DNA from: a virus | Direction: 5' to 3' (one strand) | DNA length: 21,205 nucleotides | IMG/VR virus record: IMGVR_UViG_3300028025_004246 | Location: 1-21,205 of that record | Notes under the pieces: model-generated | What the model saw: only the letters and a program-made list of their open reading frames with translations | Database searches by the model: none | Told to the model about the DNA's origin: nothing | Part shown: piece by piece, positions 13,510 to 18,837 of the stretch | Numbering within the stretch: the stretch's first letter is position 1 | Layout: every line of letters begins with the position of its first letter | Position numbers and translations under genes: made by a program

Positions 13510-13515
13510 ATTATA
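13510..13515 (-). promoter_or_regulatory. -10 element of the Stealth-like gene
   Basis: Reads TATAAT on the minus strand, 24 nt upstream of the ATG at 13485, leaving room for a leader with AGGAAAG. TATAAC at 13501-13506 is a second candidate but leaves too little leader. It lies 11 nt from the plus-strand -10 at 13527, so the region is bidirectional. Confidence 0.55.
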
Positions 13516-13523
13516 TACTATGA

Positions 13524-13532
13524 TGATATAAT
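13524..13532 (+). promoter_or_regulatory. Extended -10 promoter of the second HNH gene
   Basis: TGATATAAT (TGn plus perfect TATAAT). Nine bases separate it from the ATG at 13542, predicting a leader of 0-3 nt. No Shine-Dalgarno site is visible. Confidence 0.6.
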
Positions 13533-13541
13533 TGTATTGCG

Positions 13542-13811
13542 ATGACGATAACACAACATCTCCCAGACCTACAGAGGTATAAAGAAGAGTGTGGCTGTTA
13601 CGACTGCGGAGTCAAGTACCCACACTATGTGTTAGAGTTCGATCACAGACCAGGGCATAAAAAAGTCGGTAACGTATATCGAGTACTAAAAAAGTACGGT
13701 CCAGAAAAGGCGTGGGACGAAGTAGCAAAGTGTGACGTAGTGTGTTCAAACTGTCACAAGGTTAGAACGCATGACAGAGAAGAAGAACTACTTAATAGTA
13801 TCTCTAGCTAA
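13542..13811 (+). CDS. HNH endonuclease-like protein (copy 2)
   Basis: An 89-residue protein that is nearly only the HNH core. It has C19-YD-C22, FDH at 33-35, NVYRVLKKYG, then AKCDVVC-SN-C71-H72 and VRTHDRE. It aligns along its whole core with the HNH protein at 12451-12795 but lacks that copy's basic N-terminal arm. Probably a metal-dependent nicking or homing-type nuclease; target unknown. The two copies bracket the minus-strand Stealth-like gene. Start placement follows the near-leaderless promoter. Confidence 0.76.
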   Translation: MTITQHLPDLQRYKEECGCYDCGVKYPHYVLEFDHRPGHKKVGNVYRVLKKYGPEKAWDEVAKCDVVCSNCHKVRTHDREEELLNSISS

Positions 13812-13866
13812 CGTCTTTAGCACAGATTAAGCAGTCGCCAGTACAGTCTTGACATATTTCATTCAT
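13804..13866 (-). CDS. 20-residue Cys-rich microprotein (tentative)
   Basis: The frame reads MNEICQDCTGDCLIC then AKDVS, with two CxxC pairs that could bind zinc or an Fe-S centre. The ATG overlaps the end of the upstream 60-residue gene, and AAGG lies 4 nt upstream, so coupled translation is plausible. Its last 8 nt overlap the convergent HNH gene. It is very short, and only the Cys spacing and coupling support it. Confidence 0.35.
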   Translation of the reverse strand: MNEICQDCTGDCLICAKDVS

Positions 13867-14041
13867 TGCCTTGTTCCAATCTAATTGCTACACCTAATGC
13901 TGTACAGGCATTAATGAATCCTATTTGCCATACACGAACAACATCTTCATCTGGAAGGTGTCCGAACATGCTTGCATAACTGTCGATAAAGGTGAGCATG
14001 TATTCATCTATAAGTTTGTTTCTTTGATCTTCGCTGATCAT
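13859..14041 (-). CDS. Small hypothetical protein
   Basis: A 60-residue helical protein (DQRNKLIDEYMLTFIDSYASMF, then VVRVWQIGFINACTALGVAI). No family recognised. The ATG overlaps the upstream microprotein stop by ATGA, indicating coupled translation from the leaderless promoter at 14128-14133. Confidence 0.62.
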   Translation of the reverse strand: MISEDQRNKLIDEYMLTFIDSYASMFGHLPDEDVVRVWQIGFINACTALGVAIRLEQGNE

Positions 14042-14121
14042 AGGTTAATGTCCTTAATGCATTGTTCACAGATGTCTGTCCATAGCTCCTCTGCTTTGTC
14101 ACCACATCTGCTACATTTCAT
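14038..14121 (-). CDS. 27-residue zinc-ribbon microprotein
   Basis: The frame reads MKCSRCGDKAEELW, then TDICEQCIKDINL. Two CxxC pairs (C3/C6 and C18/C21) have zinc-ribbon spacing. A perfect minus-strand TATAAT ends 6 nt before the ATG, so it begins a leaderless transcript, and ATGA couples it to the next gene. The promoter, coupling and Cys pattern support it despite the small size. Probable role: metal-dependent protein or nucleic-acid contact (inference). Confidence 0.6.
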   Translation of the reverse strand: MKCSRCGDKAEELWTDICEQCIKDINL

Positions 14122-14127
14122 GATTCT

Positions 14128-14133
14128 ATTATA
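14128..14133 (-). promoter_or_regulatory. -10 element, leaderless start at 14121
   Basis: TATAAT on the minus strand with 6 nt (AGAATC) to the ATG of the 27-residue gene. The -35 is weak. Confidence 0.6.
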
Positions 14134-14203
14134 CACTATTACCGACAAGGTCGAGCGTCGGAAGCTCGGCGGTATGTAGAGGTTCTAAGTGCTACACGCA
14201 CAC

Positions 14204-14232
14204 TTGACAAACACACCATTCTCCTATACACT
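14204..14232 (+). promoter_or_regulatory. Promoter with TTGACA, leaderless start at 14239
   Basis: A perfect -35 TTGACA (14204-14209), a 17-nt spacer and -10 TACACT (14227-14232). Six bases then lead to the ATG at 14239. It begins the plus-strand unit of small genes that runs to 15817. Confidence 0.66.
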
Positions 14233-14238
14233 TTATAC

Positions 14239-14412
14239 ATGAGTAGTTTACGTTGGCTTGTAAAGAGAAACAATACATTAGTATCTATGCACAGGTATGA
14301 AAGCCAAGCAGTTAAAGCTGCAACGTTCTATAACGATGAATATCAAACAGATGAATACTATATAGAGAAGTTCGATAAGAGAGAGGCAAGGCGTTGGACA
14401 ACAAAAGACTAA
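14239..14412 (+). CDS. Small basic hypothetical protein
   Basis: A 57-residue protein beginning MSSLRWLVKRNNTL. It is basic at both ends with a tyrosine-rich acidic centre (FYNDEYQTDEYYIEKFDKRE). No family recognised. There is no Shine-Dalgarno site; a TTGACA promoter places the transcript start at the ATG. It overlaps the next gene by 19 nt. It falls just under a 60-codon cutoff. Confidence 0.66.
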   Translation: MSSLRWLVKRNNTLVSMHRYESQAVKAATFYNDEYQTDEYYIEKFDKREARRWTTKD

Positions 14413-14588
14413 CTAAGCCACCACTTGATGATCCACAATCAATATTTAAATATGGCAAAGAGTGCGGTATTGAACAAGAGCAGGATCGAATAGTGTCATT
14501 GCTTACAGAAGAAGCATCACTACTCAATGACAGTGATGCAGCATTTGTTCTTGCCATTATAGATCTTATTAAGGGAGAGAACGAGTGA
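14394..14588 (+). CDS. Small EQxRIxxLL-motif protein
   Basis: A 64-residue protein with TTG as the likely start (AAGG just upstream; no in-frame ATG follows). The centre GIEQEQDRIVSLLTEEASLL resembles the RQEQERIIALLEKL stretch of the protein at 14810-15058. Such amphipathic GxxxEQERIIxLL segments recur in small actinophage proteins of unknown role. Its TGA overlaps the next start. Confidence 0.6.
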   Translation: MDNKRLTKPPLDDPQSIFKYGKECGIEQEQDRIVSLLTEEASLLNDSDAAFVLAIIDLIKGENE

Positions 14589-14659
14589 TAGTTGCAATCA
14601 CCGTCGGAGCGCTTGTTGGTGCTTTCATTATTCTTTTCTGGAAGGACAATAATGGCTAG
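14585..14659 (+). CDS. 24-residue single-pass membrane micropeptide
   Basis: The frame reads MIVAITVGALVGAFIILFW, then KDNNG. It is one hydrophobic helix with glycines (GxxxG-like GALVGA) and a charged C-terminal tail. The start is GTG. AAGGGAG lies 8 nt upstream, the start overlaps the preceding TGA (GTGA), and its stop lies within the next gene. These coupling features support a real gene too small for standard callers. Function unknown; a holin-like or regulatory membrane peptide is conceivable but unproven. Confidence 0.58.
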   Translation: MIVAITVGALVGAFIILFWKDNNG

Positions 14660-14813
14660 GAACTATCAAGTCACGATTGACGGCATCGTGTGGTGTGGCG
14701 CGTATCACATTACAAAGTTTGGTTCTCTGGAGTTTCAAGGCTTCCCTCATCCCGACTACGACTCAGAAGAGTTAGCAGAATTACTTAAAGACCTTAGGAA
14801 GGACGGCAAATGA
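14652..14813 (+). CDS. Small hypothetical protein
   Basis: A 53-residue protein (MARNYQVTIDGIVWCGAYHI, then FQGFPHPDYDSEELAELLKDL). It is probably a small beta-sheet plus C-terminal helix. No family recognised. I chose ATG 14652, with GAAGG 6 nt upstream, instead of the longer frame from 14592, whose N terminus reads through the micropeptide gene. ATGA overlap with the next gene. Confidence 0.65.
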   Translation: MARNYQVTIDGIVWCGAYHITKFGSLEFQGFPHPDYDSEELAELLKDLRKDGK

Positions 14814-15058
14814 CTTTCGCTGACCAGTACAAAGCTCACGCATACGCTGACCTAATCCGTGAGGCTGAAACGCAGGGCATTGAAACTGGAGTGCGACAAG
14901 AGCAAGAACGCATTATTGCACTACTAGAAAAACTAAGTTGTGACTGTGACGAAGACTGTGACATTGTGGAGATTCCATTTCACAACTTAAAAGATCTTAT
15001 TGCATACAAAGAAGACAAACCAAAGCATCCTTTTGAATATGAGGGATGGAACGATTGA
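14810..15058 (+). CDS. EQERIIxLL-motif acidic protein
   Basis: An 82-residue protein. The N-terminal helix YKAHAYADLIREAETQGIE leads into GVRQEQERIIALLEKL, a segment shared with the protein at 14394-14588. A Cys/Asp cluster follows (CDCDEDCD), which might hold a metal ion, then a short C-terminal part. No known function. The start overlaps the previous stop (ATGA), and AGGAAGG precedes it. Confidence 0.66.
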   Translation: MTFADQYKAHAYADLIREAETQGIETGVRQEQERIIALLEKLSCDCDEDCDIVEIPFHNLKDLIAYKEDKPKHPFEYEGWND

Positions 15059-15070
15059 TAAGGAGAAGTA

Positions 15071-15289
15071 ATGACAATTAAGAAAGAGTACATCGTATTC
15101 TCAGCAGAAGGATACAACTATCATAAAACATTTAGGGATACTAAGGCAACTCGTTATGTAGCTCTTAATGTTCGTGACAACGAGAATCGTGTTTATCTTG
15201 AGCTTACTATTGATGAAGCAAAGCAAGTAATTCAAGAGATCAAAGATGCTATCAAGGAATCAAAGAAGAAGGGTAACACTCCGTTCTAA
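15071..15289 (+). CDS. Hypothetical protein
   Basis: A 72-residue protein with a beta-rich N-terminal half (KEYIVFSAEGYNYHK, ATRYVALNVRDNENRVYLEL) and a C-terminal amphipathic helix (DEAKQVIQEIKDAIKESKKK). No family recognised. A strong AAGGAG ribosome binding site precedes the ATG, so expression is probably good. Confidence 0.7.
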   Translation: MTIKKEYIVFSAEGYNYHKTFRDTKATRYVALNVRDNENRVYLELTIDEAKQVIQEIKDAIKESKKKGNTPF

Positions 15290-15304
15290 ATTTGGGGGTA
15301 CATA

Positions 15305-15817
15305 ATGATTGAAGTAACAGTATCAAAAGAACGTGTAGAGGAAACACTACAGTTCGTAAAGGCTATGCGTGAAGCAAAAGAAAAGCATAGCGTAGAAGAT
15401 AAGATGTTTGACCGTAACAATACATCCTATGGTATTAACATCATTGGACATCTAGGTGAGCAGGCTATTGGACAGGCATTAGGCTATCCAGTTGATACCA
15501 CAGTATTGGTTGGTGGAGACAATGGATCTGATATGGTCGTAGATGAAATGACTATCCAGGTAAAGACCAGTCAGCTCAAAAGTCTCATCTTCAACCAGCT
15601 ATGGCAGTTCAAGTCTGACATTGCTATCCTTGTGCAGTATGTTGGAGAAGACAAAACAAAGTCAGAGGAAGATCCACGATTTATTATTCTAGGCTATGTT
15701 GATAAGGCAACCTTCAAGGAAAAGCACTATCGTAAGGACTATGGCTATGGAGAACGATACGTAATGGATGCTCAGGACTTGATTCCTATTGAGTCTCTCC
15801 AATTTGCGAGGGTATAA
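15305..15817 (+). CDS. PD-(D/E)XK nuclease-like protein
   Basis: A 170-residue protein. The core GHLGEQAIGQALG (Glu52 in the first helix), GGDNGSDMVVDE (Asp76) and MTIQVKTSQ (Gln85-x-Lys87) fits the E...D...(D/E/Q)xK arrangement of restriction-like nucleases. The strand AILVQYV follows. Possible roles are DNA processing, recombination or host DNA breakdown; sequence does not distinguish them. GGGGG lies 6 nt before the ATG. It is the last gene of its unit, followed by a terminator. Confidence 0.72.
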   Translation: MIEVTVSKERVEETLQFVKAMREAKEKHSVEDKMFDRNNTSYGINIIGHLGEQAIGQALGYPVDTTVLVGGDNGSDMVVDEMTIQVKTSQLKSLIFNQLWQFKSDIAILVQYVGEDKTKSEEDPRFIILGYVDKATFKEKHYRKDYGYGERYVMDAQDLIPIESLQFARV

Positions 15818-15850
15818 AGTAAAAACCGTATCATTCCTATATATACAATT

Positions 15851-15886
15851 AACCCTAGTAAAGAAACATGCTAGGGTTTCTTGTTT
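15851..15886 (+). terminator. Intrinsic terminator after the nuclease-like gene
   Basis: AACCCTAG (15851-15858) pairs perfectly with CTAGGGTT (15871-15878), followed by TCTTGTTT. It ends the plus-strand unit that stops at 15817. Confidence 0.75.
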
Positions 15887-16003
15887 GCCTGATATCCCCA
15901 TAGCCCCATAAACCCATAGCAGATCCTTCCATACCCCCACAATTTCCTATATATAGTGGTTCGTAATCCTTTTTGACACTAAATATAGATAACAAATAGG
16001 GAG

Positions 16004-16035
16004 TTATCCACAGGTTTATCCACATGTTATCCACA
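16004..16035 (+). promoter_or_regulatory. Three tandem DnaA boxes
   Basis: TTATCCACA occurs exactly three times, at 16004-16012, 16016-16024 and 16027-16035, in the same orientation with 12- and 11-nt spacing, close to one helical turn. This is the perfect consensus DnaA box. It suggests host DnaA binding and possible initiation, with AT-rich DNA to the right as an unwinding element. Confidence 0.75.
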
Positions 16036-16476
16036 TACATCTTACTGATTATTTTATTATCTGACTGTAATAGAGTGTTTGGATATTTGTTTGAGTAATT
16101 GTGACCCCATATCTAGGGCGTTCGTAATGCCAAACCACTACATCTAGTATCCCCCAAACCTCCAAACAAGGATATCAAACCATATATTCTTCTCTCCAAA
16201 CCCCAAATTGGGCTATCTGGCTATCCAAAATACGATCAAATAGTGTTTGTATATATAGGGAAAATGATGTATTTTGTTTATATATATAGGGATATTTGTT
16301 AATTTTCAGGGATAATTTGGTATTTTCGTAATACCCTGCGGACCCCCACAAATCGGGGGTATGCAAACAGTTATTTCTTGAACCAATTATTAATATATAC
16401 ATATATAGCCAATATCCCCATAAGAGATACAATAACTAATATATCTAAAATAGTTCCAAGCATATTTTTCACTCCT

Positions 16477-16566
16477 TCGTAATAACTTTCAGGCGTATTT
16501 TTCAATCGGATCGTAATGTCTTTCAGGCGTATTTTTTAAAGGGATCGTAATGGTGTTTATATAGGG
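16477..16566 (+). repeat. 34-bp tandem repeat array with TCGTAAT heads
   Basis: Two full units (16477-16510 and 16511-16544) share TCGTAAT, then TTTCAGGCGTATTTTT. A third head at 16545 passes into TGTTTATATAGGG. Heads are exactly 34 bp apart. A degenerate earlier unit (GCATATTTTTCACTCC) precedes the array. It resembles iterons or arrayed operator sites. Confidence 0.72.
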
Positions 16567-16585
16567 TTTGGTGTTTGGTCTGCCC

Positions 16586-16624
16586 CTGGGCGCCCCCAGC
16601 TACCCCCCAAACAAGGGGAGTAGC
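16586..16624 (-). terminator. GC-rich hairpin pair after the 16636-18777 minus-strand unit
   Basis: Read on the minus strand, GCTAC-TCCCC/GGGG-GTAGC (16599-16624) is followed by CTGGG/CCCAG around a 4-nt loop (16586-16599) containing GGCGCC. It lies 11 nt past the last stop of the minus-strand unit. There is no clear U tract, so the terminator call is tentative. Confidence 0.5.
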
Positions 16625-16635
16625 CAAGGAGAATG

Positions 16636-16890
16636 CTACATCTCTGCAATTTCGCCTAGGTCAGCAAACCCTGTATCTTCCTCGTGGTCAAAAGATTCCA
16701 GCACACCTTTCCAGCAAGCAGTAACCATAGCCATAGCAACAGGTTCGAGTTTGGCAATACTCTGATTGTGAGCAAATGCCATTGGGAAGCCCATATCAAA
16801 ATACTCGAACAGGGGAATGACTGATTCCTCGTCACGGTAGTTGAGCCATAGGTCTGACAGAATCTCGCATTGTGTATCAAATGGTGTCAT
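16636..16890 (-). CDS. Conserved small phage protein (ILSDLWLNYRD type)
   Basis: An 84-residue acidic helical protein. The pattern ILSDLWLNYRDEE, then EYFDMGFPMAFAHN and a C-terminal GFADLGE, recalls a small-protein family frequent in early regions of actinobacteriophages, with unknown function. It is the last gene of the minus-strand unit; terminator-like hairpins follow. Confidence 0.72.
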   Translation of the reverse strand: MTPFDTQCEILSDLWLNYRDEESVIPLFEYFDMGFPMAFAHNQSIAKLEPVAMAMVTACWKGVLESFDHEEDTGFADLGEIAEM

Positions 16891-16900
16891 TGTATTTTCC

Positions 16901-17107
16901 TTAGTATCTAATTACTTCTATGCCTTGTTCTTCTTTTATGTGTTCCGTCGCTTCGATAAGAGCGATAGCACGATTGAGAGTTAGCGTTCCAATCATATCT
17001 GCCATATAGACGGCTACCATATCTATATCTAATCTTAGGTCTGATAGCAAGTCAGACATCTTCCTCGCTACCTGTAATTCTCGTGTATGGTTTTGGTACT
17101 TTTTCAT
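16901..17107 (-). CDS. Small hypothetical protein
   Basis: A 68-residue helical protein (KYQNHTRELQVARKMSDLLS, MVAVYMADMIGTLTLNRAI). No family recognised. A TTGACA promoter (17140-17145) ends close to the ATG, and GAGGG is 3 nt before it. It may therefore be transcribed separately, on a very short leader. Confidence 0.65.
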   Translation of the reverse strand: MKKYQNHTRELQVARKMSDLLSDLRLDIDMVAVYMADMIGTLTLNRAIALIEATEHIKEEQGIEVIRY

Positions 17108-17115
17108 AGTCCCTC

Positions 17116-17145
17116 AGTTTATCATAGTTGGTGGCTAGTTGTCAA
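17116..17145 (-). promoter_or_regulatory. Internal minus-strand promoter
   Basis: TTGACA (17145-17140) with an 18-nt spacer to TAAACT (17121-17116), 8 nt before the ATG at 17107. The -10 resembles the one at 9159. Confidence 0.5.
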
Positions 17146-17522
17146 TAGGAGTTATCCACAGGCTTCATCTCATATGGAGGAAGGTTGTTAAGATAGTCAA
17201 CGATACGCTGTGGCACATTCTTGTACACATGTAGGATTGAATAACTATCTAACCAGAAATCTTCATCGGGAGCATAGTCGCCTCCATCTTCTTCACTAAG
17301 ACCAAGAGTCATCTGGTCAGCTTCTTCCTGCGTGATGTAGATGTCTAGCTCTTCTCGCTCCTCGCCTGTGCCATAGCCTGCATAGTCGTGAATAATTTCA
17401 TTAAAGCTAAACCTCCATTGCGAATTTTCTTTTGTAGCCTCTACGCCATGGTCAAGGTTATGCCATCCTTCGTTCCAGATGTTTACGTCATATACGTTAT
17501 CTAATTCAATTCTCATAGTCAT
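17142..17522 (-). CDS. Hypothetical acidic protein
   Basis: A 126-residue acidic protein (YGTGEEREELDIYITQEEAD, LSEEDGGDYAPDEDFW). No family recognised. Its start overlaps the end of the 17506-17889 gene; ATG 17516 in the same frame is an alternative. A copy of TTATCCACA, as in the DnaA array, lies inside its last codons (17152-17160). Confidence 0.66.
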   Translation of the reverse strand: MTMRIELDNVYDVNIWNEGWHNLDHGVEATKENSQWRFSFNEIIHDYAGYGTGEEREELDIYITQEEADQMTLGLSEEDGGDYAPDEDFWLDSYSILHVYKNVPQRIVDYLNNLPPYEMKPVDNSY

Positions 17523-17889
17523 CTTTATCTACCTCGCATTCGCTACAAATAGTTACAGTTACTCCAGTGTACCGTTGGTGATTCACCCAGATGTGTTCGT
17601 CCATATCGCACAGTGTCATCTGATACAAATCAACCTGAAGAATCATCTCAGGGTCAAACGGCACGGTACAGATGTAATAGTTGAGACGATTAACATAACT
17701 AAATCCATTACTGATTACACTGTAGTCACCACCATCTGTCCAAGTCCAGATACGGTCTGGGTCTTGCTTACAGACAATCTCTAGGTCTTCGCCATAGGTC
17801 TCATAGGCAATAGGGTTGCCTTCGAAATCACAGATTGGTTTATACTTGTCTATCCATTCCTCATAGGTGAGGTCAATTACTGTTTCCAT
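17506..17889 (-). CDS. Conserved phage hypothetical protein (VIDLTYEEW type)
   Basis: A 127-residue protein beginning METVIDLTYEEWIDKYKPI, with FETYG-like AYETYGEDLEIV, RIWTWTDGGD and FSYVNRLNYYICTVPF. This arrangement recalls proteins found across actinobacteriophages and some plasmids; function unknown. The C terminus has CSECE, a possible metal ligand pair. AAGG lies about 8 nt before the ATG. Confidence 0.7.
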   Translation of the reverse strand: METVIDLTYEEWIDKYKPICDFEGNPIAYETYGEDLEIVCKQDPDRIWTWTDGGDYSVISNGFSYVNRLNYYICTVPFDPEMILQVDLYQMTLCDMDEHIWVNHQRYTGVTVTICSECEVDKDDYEN

Positions 17890-17917
17890 ATTACAACCTT
17901 AGCAGTAGGGTACGACA

Positions 17918-18151
17918 TTAGGAATATAGGGCGATGTATTCGTCAATGAGGTCTGGTTGGAATCCACTCCACCATAGGGTCCCTGCATTAACGACAGGAG
18001 CAGACTTGAATCCCTCGGCTAAAAGTTGATCGAGTGCTTCTTCATCCTCGGTAATATCGACGGTAGTGTAGGCTACACCTTTATCATCAAAGTACTTCTT
18101 AGTTGCATTACACTGTACACAGTTAGGTTTGGTATAAATAGTAGGAGTCAT
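17918..18151 (-). CDS. nrdH: NrdH-type glutaredoxin-like protein
   Basis: A 77-residue thioredoxin-fold protein. The redox site is C11-V-Q-C14 in YTKPNCVQCNATKKYF. The cis-Pro is in KSAPVV, and WWSGFQPDLID is the NrdH-type C-terminal signature. NrdH donates electrons to class Ib ribonucleotide reductase and is reduced by thioredoxin reductase. No reductase gene is visible in this window, so it may serve a phage NrdEF elsewhere or the host enzyme. Confidence 0.88.
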   Translation of the reverse strand: MTPTIYTKPNCVQCNATKKYFDDKGVAYTTVDITEDEEALDQLLAEGFKSAPVVNAGTLWWSGFQPDLIDEYIALYS

Positions 18152-18154
18152 ACT

Positions 18155-18400
18155 CTAGTTTACCACGGTCCGATACTGCTTGTTTACAAAGTAATCCTGA
18201 GAATACATAGTCTTCATCTCATGGTCATGCACACAACGCTGGTAGTTCTGAAAGGCTAGCTCACCATAGAAAAACTTAGGTCTCTGTCCCTCTAGTACTA
18301 CCTTGTAGTAATCGTTCTCTGTATCTGATTCGAACACTTCTGCAACCTGGGAATGATAGATACGCCTCCATACCTGGTCACCTGCTTTAGGCTTGCTCAC
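18155..18400 (-). CDS. Hypothetical protein, possible small beta-barrel
   Basis: An 81-residue protein. KPKAGDQVWRRIYHSQVAEVFE followed by YYKVVLEGQRPKFFYGELAF looks like a five-strand SH3/KOW-like barrel, but no family is proven. The start is GTG with AGAGG 6 nt upstream, overlapping the previous gene by 14 nt. Confidence 0.66.
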   Translation of the reverse strand: MSKPKAGDQVWRRIYHSQVAEVFESDTENDYYKVVLEGQRPKFFYGELAFQNYQRCVHDHEMKTMYSQDYFVNKQYRTVVN

Positions 18401-18509
18401 TTGATTCCTCTCCAGTACAAATAATAATCTCGTTATTCTTATCTACAAACACATGCATATTGGGAAAGGCATTGCCTACCAGTCGTTCTACTTCTTCTAC
18501 AGTCATCAT
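18387..18509 (-). CDS. Small hypothetical protein (40 aa)
   Basis: The frame reads MMTVEEVERLVGNAFPNMHV, then FVDKNNEIIICTGEESS. This is a helix plus beta hairpin, similar in style to small phage regulators, with no family assigned. The ATG overlaps the stop of the preceding gene (ATGA), and its 3' end overlaps the next start. Coupling is the main support, since it is below usual ORF cutoffs. Confidence 0.58.
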   Translation of the reverse strand: MMTVEEVERLVGNAFPNMHVFVDKNNEIIICTGEESSEQA

Positions 18510-18685
18510 GCTTCGTCCTCCTCGTCTTCATCGCCTTCTTCGTATACAAGTTCAGCGTCTACAATTTCGACGGAATCGTACTGAAGATTCTCCATATAGT
18601 ATCCAAGCTCTTCTGCTTCAGCAAGAGTCTCTGCCTCTACAGTACCTGAAAACCGTACAAGGGTTTCTACATAGTATTGGTTCAC
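18506..18685 (-). CDS. Small acidic protein (59 aa)
   Basis: The frame reads MNQYYVETLVRFSGTVEAET, then LAEAEELGYYMENLQYDSVE, with a C-terminal run of Glu and Asp. The N-terminal Y-V-E...V..SG.VEA.TLAEAEELG pattern matches a type of small phage protein with a strand-helix-strand fold. No function known. The start is GTG, overlapping the upstream stop; the end overlaps the downstream gene. Confidence 0.66.
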   Translation of the reverse strand: MNQYYVETLVRFSGTVEAETLAEAEELGYYMENLQYDSVEIVDAELVYEEGDEDEEDEA

Positions 18686-18777
18686 ATTATCTCCTTTAGT
18701 TGTTCATCGGTCAGGCTATCAATTGTAGCAAGACCCTCCGACAGTACCTTGGCTAGTGCCTTTTCTAATTCGTTCAT
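18682..18777 (-). CDS. 31-residue leader protein of the minus-strand operon
   Basis: The frame reads MNELEKALAKVLSEGLATID, then SLTDEQLKEIM. It is a helical acidic peptide. A -10-like CATACT with upstream TGT lies 6 nt before the ATG, suggesting a leaderless start, and its end overlaps the next gene by 4 nt. It is the first gene of the unit running to 16636. Confidence 0.55.
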   Translation of the reverse strand: MNELEKALAKVLSEGLATIDSLTDEQLKEIM

Positions 18778-18783
18778 ATGTAT

Positions 18784-18792
18784 AGTATGACA
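18784..18792 (-). promoter_or_regulatory. Promoter of the 16.6-18.8 kb minus-strand operon
   Basis: Reads TGTCATACT on the minus strand, with 6 nt (ATACAT) to the ATG at 18777. TTGGTA about 18 nt upstream may be the -35. The same CTGTCATACT string is found before the DUF932 gene at 20008-20017, pointing to a shared regulon. Confidence 0.5.
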
Positions 18793-18837
18793 GGTGTAGG
18801 CTACAAATACCAACTTTTCAGGGTGATTGTTACCGTT

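Larger units (their letters stand above)
15887..16635. other. Gene-free convergent region: origin or control-region candidate
   Basis: No convincing gene between 15818 and 16635; open frames here are AT-rich and lack starts with ribosome binding sites. It holds CCCCATA-type short repeats (15893-15920), three DnaA boxes (16004-16035), AT-rich tracts with repeated TATATAGGG (near 16250, 16284 and 16555), a hairpin ACCCCC/GGGGGT (16342-16360), six TCGTAAT motifs and two GC-rich hairpins (16586-16624). Flanking genes converge on it. A replication origin or a transcription-insulating region is the best reading. Confidence 0.55.

Noticed and set aside
14592-14651. Extended N terminus for the 14652 gene
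   Set aside because: It reads through the membrane micropeptide gene in another frame and has no ribosome binding site; GAAGG supports 14652.
15689-16040. Two minus-strand open frames across the nuclease gene end and the terminator
   Set aside because: They run antisense through a well-supported gene, its terminator and the DnaA boxes, with unlikely compositions.
16175-16432. 85-codon minus-strand open frame in the gap region
   Set aside because: Tyr/Ile/Leu-rich translation of AT-rich repeats, no convincing ribosome binding site, and it covers the ACCCCC/GGGGGT hairpin and a TCGTAAT motif.
16248-16570. Possible CRISPR array from the repeats in the gap
   Set aside because: The 34-bp units are themselves conserved along most of their length, with no unique spacers of constant length; no cas genes in the window.
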